Part shown: positions 18,379-27,357 of the stretch, in pieces | Layout of the letters: each line of letters opens with the position of its first letter | Numbering within the stretch: position 1 is the first letter of the stretch | DNA from: Acidimicrobiia bacterium | Lineage (GTDB): Bacteria > Actinomycetota > Acidimicrobiia > Spongiisociales > UBA5794 | Direction of reading: 5' to 3' | Assembly (NCBI GenBank): GCA_030431785.1 | Contig: JAUIIM010000005.1 | Location: 1-51,796, forward strand | Length of the DNA stretch: 51,796 bases | Program-made: the position numbers and the translations under genes | The notes under the pieces: model-generated | Databases searched by the model: none | What the model was told of the DNA's origin: nothing | The model's input: only the letters and a program-made list of their open reading frames with translations

Positions 18379-18398
18379 TCGCGGAGCGATCAGGATCC
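18370..18398 (+). terminator. Hairpin overlapping the stop of the second YjbQ gene
   Basis: Perfect 13-bp arms GGATCCTGATCGC (18370-18382) and GCGATCAGGATCC (18386-18398) with a 3-nt loop. The stop codon lies inside the left arm. There is no T-tract; repeat units begin directly after it. Confidence 0.7.
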
Positions 18399-18440
18399 GA
18401 CGATCCGATATCCGATGGTCCGACTGTCCGACGGCGGTCG
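18399..18440. repeat. Degenerate 7-8 bp units of the GTCCGA/GATCCGA type
   Basis: Units such as gatccga, tatccga, tggtccga and ctgtccga follow the hairpin; they are reverse-orientation relatives of the GTCGGA family. Confidence 0.5.
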
Positions 18441-18481
18441 GTCTACTTCCAAACGGCGTCCGGTCTTGGTATTGGTGCGCT

Positions 18482-18844
18482 ATGCACAGGTATCGCAGTC
18501 TTCGCGTTTGGTCCCACTCAGTTGATCTTGCCCGTCATGTCTATCGGATTGCCGATGCAGCACCGAAGCGGGAGCAGTTCGCGGCAGCCGGTCAGATGAG
18601 GAGGGCGGCGCTGTCGATCCCGTCGAACATCGCCGAGGGTTCGTCACGACGTACTGCTACCGAATTTCGACGATTCATCGATATCGCGATGGGATCTGCG
18701 TACGAGCTCGATACCCAGTTGGAGGTGCTGTCCGGTTCTGACTGGCTGCCTTCGTCAACAGCGATCGAGCTTCAATCATCCTTGTCCGATATCCGTTCAA
18801 TGCTCTATGGCTTGAAACGGTCCGCAGTTGATCAGACACAGTGA
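18482..18844 (+). CDS. Four-helix bundle protein (23S rRNA intervening-sequence family)
   Basis: 120 residues beginning MHRYRSLRVWSHSVDLARHVY, with QMRRAALSIPSNIAEGSSR and EFRRFIDIAMGSAYELDTQLEV: the recognised four-helix bundle (S23/bAvd-like) family. Its molecular role is unknown. The base composition is visibly less GC-rich than its neighbours, and it sits between two repeat arrays, consistent with recent acquisition. It has no clear ribosome binding site. No reverse transcriptase or variable repeat is nearby, so it is not part of a diversity-generating retroelement. Confidence 0.85.
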   Translation: MHRYRSLRVWSHSVDLARHVYRIADAAPKREQFAAAGQMRRAALSIPSNIAEGSSRRTATEFRRFIDIAMGSAYELDTQLEVLSGSDWLPSSTAIELQSSLSDIRSMLYGLKRSAVDQTQ

Positions 18845-18860
18845 TTGTTGCCGTTCCCGG

Positions 18861-18889
18861 ACAGTCGGAGATCGGCTGATCGGAGATCG
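18861..18889. repeat. GGAGATC-family units
   Basis: Two copies of cggagatcg separated by ctgat, the same family as at 17738-17764 and 20800-20828. Confidence 0.55.
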
Positions 18890-18949
18890 TTCTGATGTGA
18901 ACAATCGGTTCGCGGGCCGCAATTGGTGGCATGGGATACGAAATGGGGC

Positions 18950-19035
18950 TAGCGTGAAGGGTGCCCCTTCCTATCCCGGAGGGGGACCGTGGCTCAACGC
19001 CACGGATAAGCAAGGAAATAAAGAGAGGAAACAGC
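18950..19035 (+). promoter_or_regulatory. Structured leader of the amino-acid binding protein gene
   Basis: A TAGCGT box (18950-18955) could be the -10. Downstream are a hairpin CCCCT/AGGGG (18964-18968 with 18980-18984) and a perfect 7-bp hairpin CCGTGGC-TCAAC-GCCACGG (18987-19005), then an A-rich stretch with a GAGAGGAAA ribosome binding site. I do not recognise a known riboswitch. Confidence 0.4.
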
Positions 19036-20133
19036 ATGCTGAAGAGACTTGCTGTGCTCTTTGCCGTACTCGCTCTCGTAGCTGCCGCTTGTGGCGGTTC
19101 GAGCGATGACACCACGACGACGACCGAAGGCGACTCCGGTCAGGAACCATCAGGGGAAACGCTTGCCGCCGTGCAAGACCGTGGAACCCTGGTTTGTGGT
19201 GTGTCAGGCAGTGCTGTCGGTTTCTCCGAAACCGACGCAGAGGGCAACACGACCGGGTTCGACGCAGACTTCTGCCGTGCAGTTGCTGCCGCCGTTCTCG
19301 GTGACGCTGAAGCTGTGGAGTTCCGCAACCTGACAGCCGCGGAGCGGTTCGAAGCGTTGAAGAACAATGAGATCGATGTTCTGTTCAGGAACACGACCTT
19401 TACGCAGAGCCGTGACACGGACATCGGTATGGACTTCGGTCCGACGACGTACTTCGACGGTCAGCAGCTCATGGGTAACCCTGAGACGCTTCCTGGTCTG
19501 ACGCCCGCCAGTGGCTTTGAAGCCATCGACGGCGCTGTGGTCTGCACGAACGCAGGTACCACGACCGAGAAGAACATCACCGAGGGTGCCGAGGTCGCTG
19601 GCGTGACGATCACGCTCCAGACCGTCGAGACGTTCCCAGAGGCGATGGAAGCCTTCAAGTCCGGAACCTGTGACCTCGTCACGACCGATGGTTCTGGTCT
19701 GTACGGCAACCGCGCTGCTGAGATCAACGCTGGTACGGAAGGCGCCGAGAACTGGGTGATCTTCCCGGAGGCACCGATCTCCAAGGAGCCACTCGGCCCG
19801 GCGTACCGTCAGAACGACTCAACGTGGGCTGACATCATCAACTGGACCGTGTACGCAACGTTCATCGCAGATGAGCAGGGTGTTACCTCGGCCAACATCG
19901 ATGACATGATGGATGCAACGCCTGAGCTTGCTCGCCTCTTCGGTGGCGAGGGCGAGTTGCAGACGGCCATGGGTCTGTCCTCGGACGCGTTCCTGAATGC
20001 CATCAAGGCAGTCGGGAACTACGGCGAGATCTACGAGCGGAACCTCACTGGTCCGCTGAACCTCGCACGTGAGGGCAGCTACAACATGCAGTGGCTCGAC
20101 GGTGGTCTGATCTACGCACCGCCGGCTCGCTAG
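19036..20133 (+). CDS. Amino-acid ABC transporter substrate-binding lipoprotein (AapJ/BztA type)
   Basis: The signal peptide ends in the lipobox LVAAACGG, followed by a Thr-rich linker, so the protein is anchored to the outer face of the membrane. GTLVCGVSGSAVGFSETDAEG, TGFDADFCRAVAAA and RNTTFTQSRDTDIG match the general L-amino-acid binding proteins of the AapJ/BztA family. The ATG at 19036 has GAGAGGAAA upstream. The remaining transporter genes follow after an inserted DUF805 gene. A strong terminator-like hairpin follows the stop, which would let the binding protein be made in excess of the permease. Confidence 0.93.
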   Translation: MLKRLAVLFAVLALVAAACGGSSDDTTTTTEGDSGQEPSGETLAAVQDRGTLVCGVSGSAVGFSETDAEGNTTGFDADFCRAVAAAVLGDAEAVEFRNLTAAERFEALKNNEIDVLFRNTTFTQSRDTDIGMDFGPTTYFDGQQLMGNPETLPGLTPASGFEAIDGAVVCTNAGTTTEKNITEGAEVAGVTITLQTVETFPEAMEAFKSGTCDLVTTDGSGLYGNRAAEINAGTEGAENWVIFPEAPISKEPLGPAYRQNDSTWADIINWTVYATFIADEQGVTSANIDDMMDATPELARLFGGEGELQTAMGLSSDAFLNAIKAVGNYGEIYERNLTGPLNLAREGSYNMQWLDGGLIYAPPAR

Positions 20134-20152
20134 GAGCAGCCAAGCAAACACT

Positions 20153-20180
20153 GAGAGGGCGCCCTCCGGGGCGCCCTCTC
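20153..20180 (+). terminator. Hairpin after the binding protein gene
   Basis: Perfect 12-bp arms GAGAGGGCGCCC (20153-20164) and GGGCGCCCTCTC (20169-20180) with a TCCG tetraloop, 19 nt after the stop. No long T-tract follows. Confidence 0.85.
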
Positions 20181-20187
20181 TGCATTG

Positions 20188-20221
20188 GATCGTCGGTACG
20201 TCGGATTCTCGGATCTTCCGG
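20188..20221. repeat. GTCGGA-family units
   Basis: Degenerate octamers gatcgtcg, gtacgtcg, gattctcg and gatcttcc follow the terminator hairpin. Confidence 0.5.
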
Positions 20222-20297
20222 CCCGAGAAGGGGCACGGTTTGACGGTCCCGTTTCCGTTCGTGGGCTATCGTGCGTGCAGCGACGAGAGGGAGCACC

Positions 20298-20684
20298 ATG
20301 TCCGACGAACTCAAAGAGCTGCTGTTCACCTGGGAAGGTCGCGTCAACCGTGCAAAGTGGTGGGGGTTTGGCTTCGGCGCCTGGCTGACGATCTTCGTCT
20401 TGTACGGGGTGTCGTACCTTCTCGTGATATCGGACTTCGAGATCCTCGGATACATCGCATTCGGCATCACGTTCCTCGCATCCATCGGGCTCGCTGTTTC
20501 CGGTGTCATGGTGACCATCAAACGCTGGCACGACCGTGGCAAGCCGGGGTGGTGGATCTTCATCTACTTCGTGCCGGTGATCGGACCGATCTGGGCGCTC
20601 ATCGAGCTCGGGTTCCTCCCCGGTGATGAGGTCGACAACGAGTGGGGCCCGAACCCCCTCGACCCAGCAGCAGCCAGGCGATAG
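20298..20684 (+). CDS. DUF805 family membrane protein
   Basis: 128 residues with the DUF805 features: an N-terminal WEGRVNRAKWWGFGF segment, three or so hydrophobic helices, and VTIKRWHDRGKPGWWIF between them. The function of the family is unknown. GAGGGAG upstream supports the ATG at 20298. It interrupts the transporter locus between the binding protein and the permeases and is bounded on both sides by repeat arrays, which suggests insertion rather than a role in transport. Confidence 0.9.
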   Translation: MSDELKELLFTWEGRVNRAKWWGFGFGAWLTIFVLYGVSYLLVISDFEILGYIAFGITFLASIGLAVSGVMVTIKRWHDRGKPGWWIFIYFVPVIGPIWALIELGFLPGDEVDNEWGPNPLDPAAARR

Positions 20685-20693
20685 ATCGATCGA

Positions 20694-20828
20694 AGATCTC
20701 CGATCTCCGATCCTCGATCTCGGATCTCTGAATCTCGACATCCCTCCAGTCGAAGCGCAGCCCGAGGTCGGACCGTCGGGTTTCGGACCGTCGGAGAATC
20801 GGACTATCGGAGATCGGACAGTCGGCGG
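20694..20828. repeat. Large heptamer array with inverted arms (GATCTCC then GTCGGA/GGAGATC)
   Basis: The left part (20694-20739) has about six degenerate gatctcc units; the right part (20766-20828) has about seven units of the opposite orientation (gtcggacc, gtcggaga, atcggact, atcggaga, tcggacag). The arrangement copies that at 17696-17765 on a larger scale. Confidence 0.7.
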
Positions 20829-20934
20829 ATCGATCTCGATCGATTCGCTTGCGGTGGCACGCTGAATCTCAATCCTGTAGGGTGCCGCCAGCGCAGTCGC
20901 TCCATCGGCTGCCGCTGTGGAGAGGCTTGAAGGC

Positions 20935-22512
20935 GTGACGGTACAGGTACGAGAGCAGACCAAGACACCGCTGTGGCGGAATGCCACGGTGCTCAAGTGG
21001 ACTGCGCAGCTGGTCGTCTTGGCCAGCGTTCTCGGGCTGTTCGCCCTCCTCGCATCCGAAGCGCTGAAGAACTTCGAAGCCTCCGACATCTCCTTCGGAT
21101 GGGATTGGCTGTCCGACCCGACCGGCGTCGCGATCAGAGAAGGCATCGACACAAGCCCTGACTCGGGTGCACGGGCGATGCTGGTGGGTATCGTCAACAC
21201 GCTGCGTGTTGCAATCTCGGGGATCATCGTCGCGACGATCCTCGGCACCATCATCGGTGTGGGACGACTGTCCAGCAACTGGATCATCAACAAGCTCGCC
21301 ACGATCTATATCGAGACGATCCGGAACATCCCACTGCTCGTCCAGATCTTCTTCTGGAACGCCCTCGCCATCGGACTCCCCAGTCTCACGAACGAGGACC
21401 TCGGCGAGTACTGGTTCAAAGCATCGAACAAGGGCTTCGCCATGGCGTGGGTGTTCCCCGATGGCGGCTTCTGGCCTTGGTTGACGTTCGTCCTTGTCGG
21501 GTTGGCCGTCGGCATGTTCGTTGCCAAGAAGCGACGCAAGTACCAAGAGGACACAGGGAACCCCGGGCACGGCGGTCGGTATCTGGCCGGAATCATCCTT
21601 GTCTTCGCCATCATCGGATGGTTCGCCGCTCCCTTGCTGAGCTTCCTCGATCCGGTGTTCACCGGCATCGGAGACCTGATCGAGTCGATCCCCGCGGTCG
21701 TGATCCCGATCATCATTGCGGTTGTCGCAATCGTTTCTGCGGGTCTGTGGATTCGCGGCTTCTTCGAATCCCGCCGAACTCCGGCCGGCTTCGGGAAGAT
21801 GACCGACGACGACTGGTTCCGGGTGATCTTCGCCGGGCTCGCCGGTGTGGTCGTAGCGATCCTCGGGTTCGTCATCGGCGGGTTCGAGATAGAGACTGTG
21901 TCCGGCGAGGTCATGTCGATCGCCGAACTCATCCGACTCGGCATCAGCAACTTCTTCCAATGGCTCGGTGCATCGTTCGACACCGAGGGCTACCGGACGG
22001 TGGTCGAAGGTGTCCGCTCAGGCGGGCCATTGGTGTTCGAGAAGCCCGTCGTCGAGTTGGTCGGTGCTGGCATCCCGCAGTACGGCAAGACCGGCATGGT
22101 CATCACGATCCCGTTCTTCGCCATCTGGACCGGCGTCACGATCTATACGGCTGCGTTCATCGCAGAGATCGTGCGAGGCGGCATCTTGGCGGTCTCCAAG
22201 GGTCAGACGGAGGCTGCGATGGCCCTTGGTCTGCGCCGCAGCCGGTACCTCCGGTTCGTGATCCTTCCGCAGGCGTTCCGCATCATCCTGCCACCGCTCG
22301 GCAACCAGTACCTCAACCTGGCGAAGAACACCTCGCTCGGCTTGGCGGTCGCTTTCGCAGACATCGTCGCCGTCGGCAGCACGATCATCAACCAGACAGG
22401 GCAGTCCTTCCCTGTCGTCCTCGTGTGGATGGCGTTCTTCCTCACCGTCAGCCTCACCATCTCAGCGATCGTCAATTACTACAACCGCAAGATGATGTTG
22501 GTGGAGCGTTGA
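20935..22512 (+). CDS. Amino-acid ABC transporter permease, AapQ/BztB-like, enlarged
   Basis: The C-terminal 200 residues contain the binding-protein-dependent transport signature (EIVRGGILAVSKGQTEAAMALGL) that contacts the ATPase. The start at GTG 20935 has GAGAGG nine nt upstream; an alternative GTG lies at 20917. At 525 aa it is clearly longer than the roughly 400 aa of AapQ: an additional segment with several hydrophobic helices lies between the first helices (AISGIIVATILGTIIGVGRLSSNW, IETIRNIPLLVQIFFWN) and the C-terminal core. It pairs with the next gene as permease heterodimer; one nucleotide separates them. Confidence 0.92.
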   Translation: MTVQVREQTKTPLWRNATVLKWTAQLVVLASVLGLFALLASEALKNFEASDISFGWDWLSDPTGVAIREGIDTSPDSGARAMLVGIVNTLRVAISGIIVATILGTIIGVGRLSSNWIINKLATIYIETIRNIPLLVQIFFWNALAIGLPSLTNEDLGEYWFKASNKGFAMAWVFPDGGFWPWLTFVLVGLAVGMFVAKKRRKYQEDTGNPGHGGRYLAGIILVFAIIGWFAAPLLSFLDPVFTGIGDLIESIPAVVIPIIIAVVAIVSAGLWIRGFFESRRTPAGFGKMTDDDWFRVIFAGLAGVVVAILGFVIGGFEIETVSGEVMSIAELIRLGISNFFQWLGASFDTEGYRTVVEGVRSGGPLVFEKPVVELVGAGIPQYGKTGMVITIPFFAIWTGVTIYTAAFIAEIVRGGILAVSKGQTEAAMALGLRRSRYLRFVILPQAFRIILPPLGNQYLNLAKNTSLGLAVAFADIVAVGSTIINQTGQSFPVVLVWMAFFLTVSLTISAIVNYYNRKMMLVER

Positions 22513-22513
22513 T

Positions 22514-24352
22514 ATGGCTGATGTAGTGCTCCCCGATCTCGAAGTAGCCCCCGAGCCGCCCCCATCGGGACCGTTCGTATGGCTGCGCGAGAACATGTTC
22601 TCGACGGTTGCGTCCGGCATCATGTCCGTTCTCGCGATCGCCCTCGTCATCGTCTCCGTCCGCGGCCTCCTCGATTTCATCTGGGCGGACGGTCGTCGCT
22701 GGGACGCTGTCACCTTCAACATGAAGCTGCTGATGGTGCAGGGATATCCGGCCGATCAGATGTGGCGATTCTGGGTCGCGATCGGTGCGGTCGTCGTGAT
22801 GCTCGCCATCTCGCTCGTGATCTGGCGTATCGGATCGATGATGGAGCCCCGAGCGGTAGGGAAACTGTTGATGAACCTCGGGGGAGGAGCGCTGCTCGTC
22901 GCAATCCTTGGACCGTTCTCCTCGACCCCGACGATCGTCATCGCCGTCCTCGGTGTCGTGTTGATGGCAGCAGGCTATGCCCTTCGCAAATTCATCGGAG
23001 AGGCAGCTAAGAAGCCGGTGGTCCCTGTCCTCGGCCTGGTAGGGGTCGGACTCCTGCTGATCGTCGCCGTCATCCACACGATCAGTCTTCCGTTCCCGGC
23101 ACGTGACCCAGATGGAACACAGATCATCGTCCAAGAGCCGATCGCCGGGACGACGACATGGCCGTGGACGATCATCATCCTGACCGGGATCGCGACCTAT
23201 GTGATCTTCGCTCTCCTGCGACGCGTTTTGCCGATCGGAGCCCTGAAGACAGTCCTGACGACGCTCTGGGTGCTGAGCTTCCCCGTGATCTTCCTCGTGA
23301 TCCTCAGAGATCCCGGCATCGACTGGATGGCTTCGTTCGGCTTCATGACGGAGGGCGACTCCGCTGCCCTGAGCATGAACTGGTTGATCATCACGGGGCT
23401 ATTCGCGTTGGTCGGAGCGCTCATCCTCGGGTTCATCGTCCGTCCTTCGACGGGCGAACTCGGCAGGGTCATCGGTGGTGTCCTGCTGGTGCTCGCGCTG
23501 GTCTCGATGGCTATACCGATGGCCTTCATCTACCGGTTCCTCTTGTTCTTCCTGGCGCTCTTCGCCCTCGCCGCGCCCACATTCGGTGGCGGGGGAGGCA
23601 GCAATAGGAAGTTCATCGGCGCGTGGGTGGGTACCGCGTTCATCATCGGTCTCACGGTGGTCATCGTGGATACGGATTCACTGGTCGATGTCCCAGGTTC
23701 GTTCTTCCTCGGTGGGCTGTCGCTCACCATCCTGCTTGCGTTCACGTCGATCATCCTTTCGTTCCCGATCGGTGTGCTCCTGGCGCTCGGTCGCACATCG
23801 ACGATGCCGCTGTTCCGTCTGATGTCGACGGTGTATATCGAGTTGGTCCGCGGCGTCCCGTTGATCACATGGCTGCTCGTCGGCTTCCTCATGTTGCCGG
23901 TGGCCCTGCCCGAGGGTGTCGAGATCGGTGGCGTGATGCGTGCCATCGGTGCGATGACCTTCTTCTCTGCTGCCTATCTTGCGGAGAATGTCCGTGGTGG
24001 GCTCCAGTCGATCCCGAACGGACAATACGAAGCGTCGAAGGCGATGGGGATGTCCACGCTGCAGATGACCGTATTCATCACGCTCCCGCAGGCGTTGCGT
24101 GCAGTGATCCCCGCCCTCGTCGGTCAGGTCATCGCCCTGTTCAAGGACACGTCACTCGTGACGATCGTCGGCCTGTTCGACTTCCTCCACCTCGCTCGAG
24201 CAGTCATCCCAGCCCAGTCGCAGCCCTTCAGCTTCCTCGGTTCGATCAAGGAAACCCTGATCTTCGCTGCGGTGGTCTATTGGATCTTCACATTCACGTT
24301 CTCACGGATCAGCTTGCGCCTCGAGAAGAAGCTCGGCGTCGGCGAGCGCTAG
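22514..24352 (+). CDS. Amino-acid ABC transporter permease, AapM/BztC-like, strongly enlarged
   Basis: The C-terminal 230 residues are a normal AapM-type permease: [45 protein letters not shown] and the EAA loop [23 protein letters not shown]. The first 380 residues are a chain of roughly ten additional hydrophobic helices with short polar loops that I cannot assign. At 612 aa it is about 1.6 times the usual length. It is translated directly after the other permease and 19 nt before the ATPase. Confidence 0.92.
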   Translation: MADVVLPDLEVAPEPPPSGPFVWLRENMFSTVASGIMSVLAIALVIVSVRGLLDFIWADGRRWDAVTFNMKLLMVQGYPADQMWRFWVAIGAVVVMLAISLVIWRIGSMMEPRAVGKLLMNLGGGALLVAILGPFSSTPTIVIAVLGVVLMAAGYALRKFIGEAAKKPVVPVLGLVGVGLLLIVAVIHTISLPFPARDPDGTQIIVQEPIAGTTTWPWTIIILTGIATYVIFALLRRVLPIGALKTVLTTLWVLSFPVIFLVILRDPGIDWMASFGFMTEGDSAALSMNWLIITGLFALVGALILGFIVRPSTGELGRVIGGVLLVLALVSMAIPMAFIYRFLLFFLALFALAAPTFGGGGGSNRKFIGAWVGTAFIIGLTVVIVDTDSLVDVPGSFFLGGLSLTILLAFTSIILSFPIGVLLALGRTSTMPLFRLMSTVYIELVRGVPLITWLLVGFLMLPVALPEGVEIGGVMRAIGAMTFFSAAYLAENVRGGLQSIPNGQYEASKAMGMSTLQMTVFITLPQALRAVIPALVGQVIALFKDTSLVTIVGLFDFLHLARAVIPAQSQPFSFLGSIKETLIFAAVVYWIFTFTFSRISLRLEKKLGVGER

Positions 24353-24371
24353 GGTCACACAAGGAGCCTTT

Positions 24372-25136
24372 ATGGACAACGGACAAGCAGCAACTCGGAC
24401 ACTCGGCGACCCGATCGTGGAATGCGAGGGCGTCAAGAAGTGGTTCGGTGACTTCCAGGCGCTCAAAGGTGTGACGGCGACCGTCAAAGAACGGGAAGTG
24501 GTCGTCATCATCGGACCTTCGGGGTCCGGGAAATCGACGTGGATCCGGTGTATCAACCGTCTCGAAGCCCACCAAGAGGGGTCGATCATCGTCGACGGCA
24601 CGGAGCTCACGAACGACATCAAGAACATCGAGAAGATCCGTTCCGAGGTCGGCATGGTGTTCCAGCAGTTCAACCTGTTCCCCCACCTGACGGTCCTCGA
24701 CAACATCACGCTCGCTCCCCAGTGGGTGCGAAAGCAGCCGAAGGACGAAGCCGAGGAGTATGCCATGGAGCTCCTTGAGCGAGTCGGCATCCCGGACCAA
24801 GCGCTGAAGTACCCGGGTCAGCTCTCCGGTGGACAGCAGCAGCGGGTGGCGATCGCTCGGTCACTTGCTATGAAGCCGCGCATCATGCTGTTCGACGAGC
24901 CGACGTCCGCACTCGACCCTGAGATGATCAAGGAAGTGCTGGACGTGATGAAAGAACTCGCACTCGGTGGTATGACGATGATGGTCGTCACCCACGAGAT
25001 GGGATTCGCCCGAGAGGTGGCAGATCGGGTCTTCTTCTTCGACTACGGAACGATCGTCGAAGAGGGAACACCTGAGCACTTCTTTACGAATCCTCAGCAC
25101 GATCGCACCAAGCTGTTCCTCAGCCAGATCCTCTAG
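24372..25136 (+). CDS. Amino-acid ABC transporter ATP-binding protein (AapP/GlnQ type)
   Basis: 254 residues with Walker [10 protein letters not shown], the Q-loop [11 protein letters not shown], signature LSGGQQQR, Walker B IMLFDEP, the D-loop SALDPE and the H-loop VTHE. It powers the two permeases encoded upstream. AAGGAGCC lies before the ATG. Its stop codon overlaps that of the convergent metallo-hydrolase gene by 4 bp (ctag), so there is no room for a separate terminator. Confidence 0.97.
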   Translation: MDNGQAATRTLGDPIVECEGVKKWFGDFQALKGVTATVKEREVVVIIGPSGSGKSTWIRCINRLEAHQEGSIIVDGTELTNDIKNIEKIRSEVGMVFQQFNLFPHLTVLDNITLAPQWVRKQPKDEAEEYAMELLERVGIPDQALKYPGQLSGGQQQRVAIARSLAMKPRIMLFDEPTSALDPEMIKEVLDVMKELALGGMTMMVVTHEMGFAREVADRVFFFDYGTIVEEGTPEHFFTNPQHDRTKLFLSQIL

Positions 25137-25933
25137 TCAGTCGCCATCTCAGCGAGCTCGGCACTGAGGAGTTCCAGGTACCGACGTTCGAGACGGTCGA
25201 TGGCATTGCGGTACCCCGTCGGGTCCATGAACGTTGTCGGGTCGTAGGCCTGTCCTGCGGTGTACTTCGCGTCCCGGTCGTAGTGACTCGAGTGTGCGGC
25301 GACCCAGATGTCGGGCCGCATCGCCTTCTGTCTTTCGAACGTAAGCTCAAAGTCTGCTTTCACGCGGGGGTACGTCGGATCGTCGACGAATCGCTTTCCG
25401 GCGTTGACCGTCGCCATGTTGACGATTGCCACGTCATAGGTCTGCCCGTCCTCGACGACCGTCATCGTGTAGCTGGCGCTGCCTTCGGTGTGGCCAGGGT
25501 GCTCGTGGACTCTGAGCTGACAATCGCCGATGTCGATCGTGTCTCCGTGTGACAGTGCGCGATCGACCTTCACGGGCGGGAAGAGGATCTCGCCGCCAAA
25601 GTGCGGGTCGCTGAAGCCGCCGTCTTCGAGTACGCGTACATCCGCCTTCATCGCCCACATTTCGATACCGAGTTCGCCCTTGATCAAGGCCAGGTCAGTG
25701 GTGTGGTCGTGATGGGACTGCATGGTGAGGAGGAGCTGGATCGACTCATAGGGGATGCCGAGCGACGCCATGTTGGCGCGTATGACGGCTGCGGATCCCC
25801 CGACGCCCGTGTTGATCAACACGCTTCCCTCGTCAGTCGCAACCAAGAACATCCCGAGCCCCTCCGTTCCGACGGAGTAGAGGGGTCCGACGATCCGATA
25901 GCCCGGATAGGGTCGTGTCCAATCAGCTTTCAT
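25133..25933 (-). CDS. Subclass B3-like metallo-beta-lactamase fold hydrolase, Gln in place of first zinc His
   Basis: A 266-residue MBL-fold protein. The zinc motif reads Gln72-x-His74-x-Asp76-His77, with His148 in HPGHTEGS and His214 in AAHSSHYD as remaining ligands. This equals B3 numbering with Gln at 116, as in the GOB lactamases. [12 protein letters not shown] is also B3-like. There is no signal peptide, unlike periplasmic lactamases, so the enzyme is probably cytoplasmic and its substrate may not be a beta-lactam. The ATG has GAGGAGA upstream. It is divergent from the GH28-like genes across a 92-nt gap. Confidence 0.85.
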   Translation of the reverse strand: MKADWTRPYPGYRIVGPLYSVGTEGLGMFLVATDEGSVLINTGVGGSAAVIRANMASLGIPYESIQLLLTMQSHHDHTTDLALIKGELGIEMWAMKADVRVLEDGGFSDPHFGGEILFPPVKVDRALSHGDTIDIGDCQLRVHEHPGHTEGSASYTMTVVEDGQTYDVAIVNMATVNAGKRFVDDPTYPRVKADFELTFERQKAMRPDIWVAAHSSHYDRDAKYTAGQAYDPTTFMDPTGYRNAIDRLERRYLELLSAELAEMATD

Positions 25934-26025
25934 GTTCTGTCTCCTCGTCGATGGTGCATCGTAGCGTGCGGAGGAGAAGGTTGTATAGAATATGTACTCG
26001 GCCCCGAGTCACACCAGGAGCAAAG

Positions 26026-27315
26026 GTGGATACTGCCAGCGGCGACCTCGAAGCATCATCATCCAGACGAATCACACCGAACGACTTCGAGGGCACCGAC
26101 CGGGAGCGAATCCAAGCTGCAATTGATGCTGCCTCGGGGACGACCAATCGGGTCGTGATCCCAGCGGAGAACGACCGCGGCGGCGACCGTTGGCTGATCG
26201 ATGGTGCGATCCTGCTGCCGAGTGGAATGTCGCTCGTCCTCGAGGATTGCATCATCCAACTGAGTGATACCTGTATCGACAACATCATCAGGACAGACAA
26301 CGTCGACGTGGACACGGGAGAGTTCGAGTGGAGCTACGACATTCGGATCATCGGTATCGGGAGTCCGGTGCTGATGGGAGCCGACAACCCGCGCTCGACA
26401 GGCGAGGGGAAGCTGCTGTCAACGACGTCGACGTTCGACTCGCCGGTCGGACGCGGCAAGATGAGCTACGGCACGGATGCTGGAGTAGACGGAGCCACGC
26501 AGACCGGCAACTGGAGGAACCACGGTCTGTTGATCGCGTATGTGGATCGCTTTGAGATCCGCAACGTGACGATTCGCAATGCACACTGCTGGGCGCTGAC
26601 ACATGAACGGGTGATCAACGCCCGAATCTCGGACATCCACATCGACAATCCTCCACGGATCACGGTCGACGGCGAGACCCACTATGTCGCGAACAGAGAC
26701 GGGATCAACCTCCGCCAGGGCTGCAAACGATTCGACATCACGAACGTGTCAGGAGAGACCGGCGACGACTTCATCGCAATGACACTCTTGGCGGTGAACG
26801 AGAACACGGAGCGGCCGGAACGGCTTTCTGCCTCCATGCTCACCACCCCGACATATGAGGGCCCGAATGACCACATCGAGGATGTCACGATTTCGAACGT
26901 GCGATGCAGGACGAAGAACCATGGGGTGGCACTGCGCACCATCGACGAGGCGCGCATCCGGAGGGTCTTCATTGACGGTTTGGTGGCGCTGGGCAACCAC
27001 GACGTGCCGTCCCATCAGACCGCGATCCTGTTCGGGGGTCGGGGCTACGGCGAGTCGAGTCCGTTGGGCTGCATCAGCGAGGTCCATGCGATGAATCTGA
27101 TGAGCGACATGCGCTCGGGGCTCATCCACGTCGAAGCGAAGATCGACAACTGCACATTCCTCAATGGTGTCTACTCGGGGCAGGCTGAGCACGCCATCGG
27201 GTACCACGACTTCGACGATGCGACGCCGAAGTACGCGGTCTCGACCGGGAACTCGGGACGCTCGGAAGTGGGCAACGTCCTCGAACAGAACATTGTGGCA
27301 GCGCCTACCCCGTGA
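26026..27315 (+). CDS. GH28-like parallel beta-helix protein, first of a tandem pair
   Basis: 429 residues starting at the GTG at 26026, which has AGGAG five nt upstream. EGTDRERIQAAIDAAS is the usual pectate-lyase-like entry motif. The GH28 (polygalacturonase) catalytic regions appear in degenerate form: NRDGINLRQG for NTD, TGDDFIAM with the Asp pair, and KNHGVALRTID for GHG/RIK. It may cleave a uronate-containing glycan, but no signal peptide is visible, which is odd for such an enzyme. It is more than half identical by eye to the next gene, 42 nt downstream. Confidence 0.8.
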   Translation: MDTASGDLEASSSRRITPNDFEGTDRERIQAAIDAASGTTNRVVIPAENDRGGDRWLIDGAILLPSGMSLVLEDCIIQLSDTCIDNIIRTDNVDVDTGEFEWSYDIRIIGIGSPVLMGADNPRSTGEGKLLSTTSTFDSPVGRGKMSYGTDAGVDGATQTGNWRNHGLLIAYVDRFEIRNVTIRNAHCWALTHERVINARISDIHIDNPPRITVDGETHYVANRDGINLRQGCKRFDITNVSGETGDDFIAMTLLAVNENTERPERLSASMLTTPTYEGPNDHIEDVTISNVRCRTKNHGVALRTIDEARIRRVFIDGLVALGNHDVPSHQTAILFGGRGYGESSPLGCISEVHAMNLMSDMRSGLIHVEAKIDNCTFLNGVYSGQAEHAIGYHDFDDATPKYAVSTGNSGRSEVGNVLEQNIVAAPTP

Positions 27316-27357
27316 ACCGCAGAACCCGCATGACAGCGGTGTCCGAAGGAGTAGAAA

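Noticed and set aside
18482..18844. Diversity-generating retroelement (the protein resembles accessory Avd)
   Set aside because: No reverse transcriptase, template repeat or variable repeat was found nearby.
18950..19035. Known riboswitch upstream of the amino-acid binding protein
   Set aside because: The hairpins do not match glycine, glutamine, lysine or SAM aptamer cores that I can recognise; left as an unassigned structured leader.
20240..20272. Sigma-70 promoter TTGACG ... TATCGT before the DUF805 gene
   Set aside because: The spacer is 21 nt, too long for a standard promoter; the TATCGT box, also seen at 31779-31784, might be an extended -10 but support is weak.
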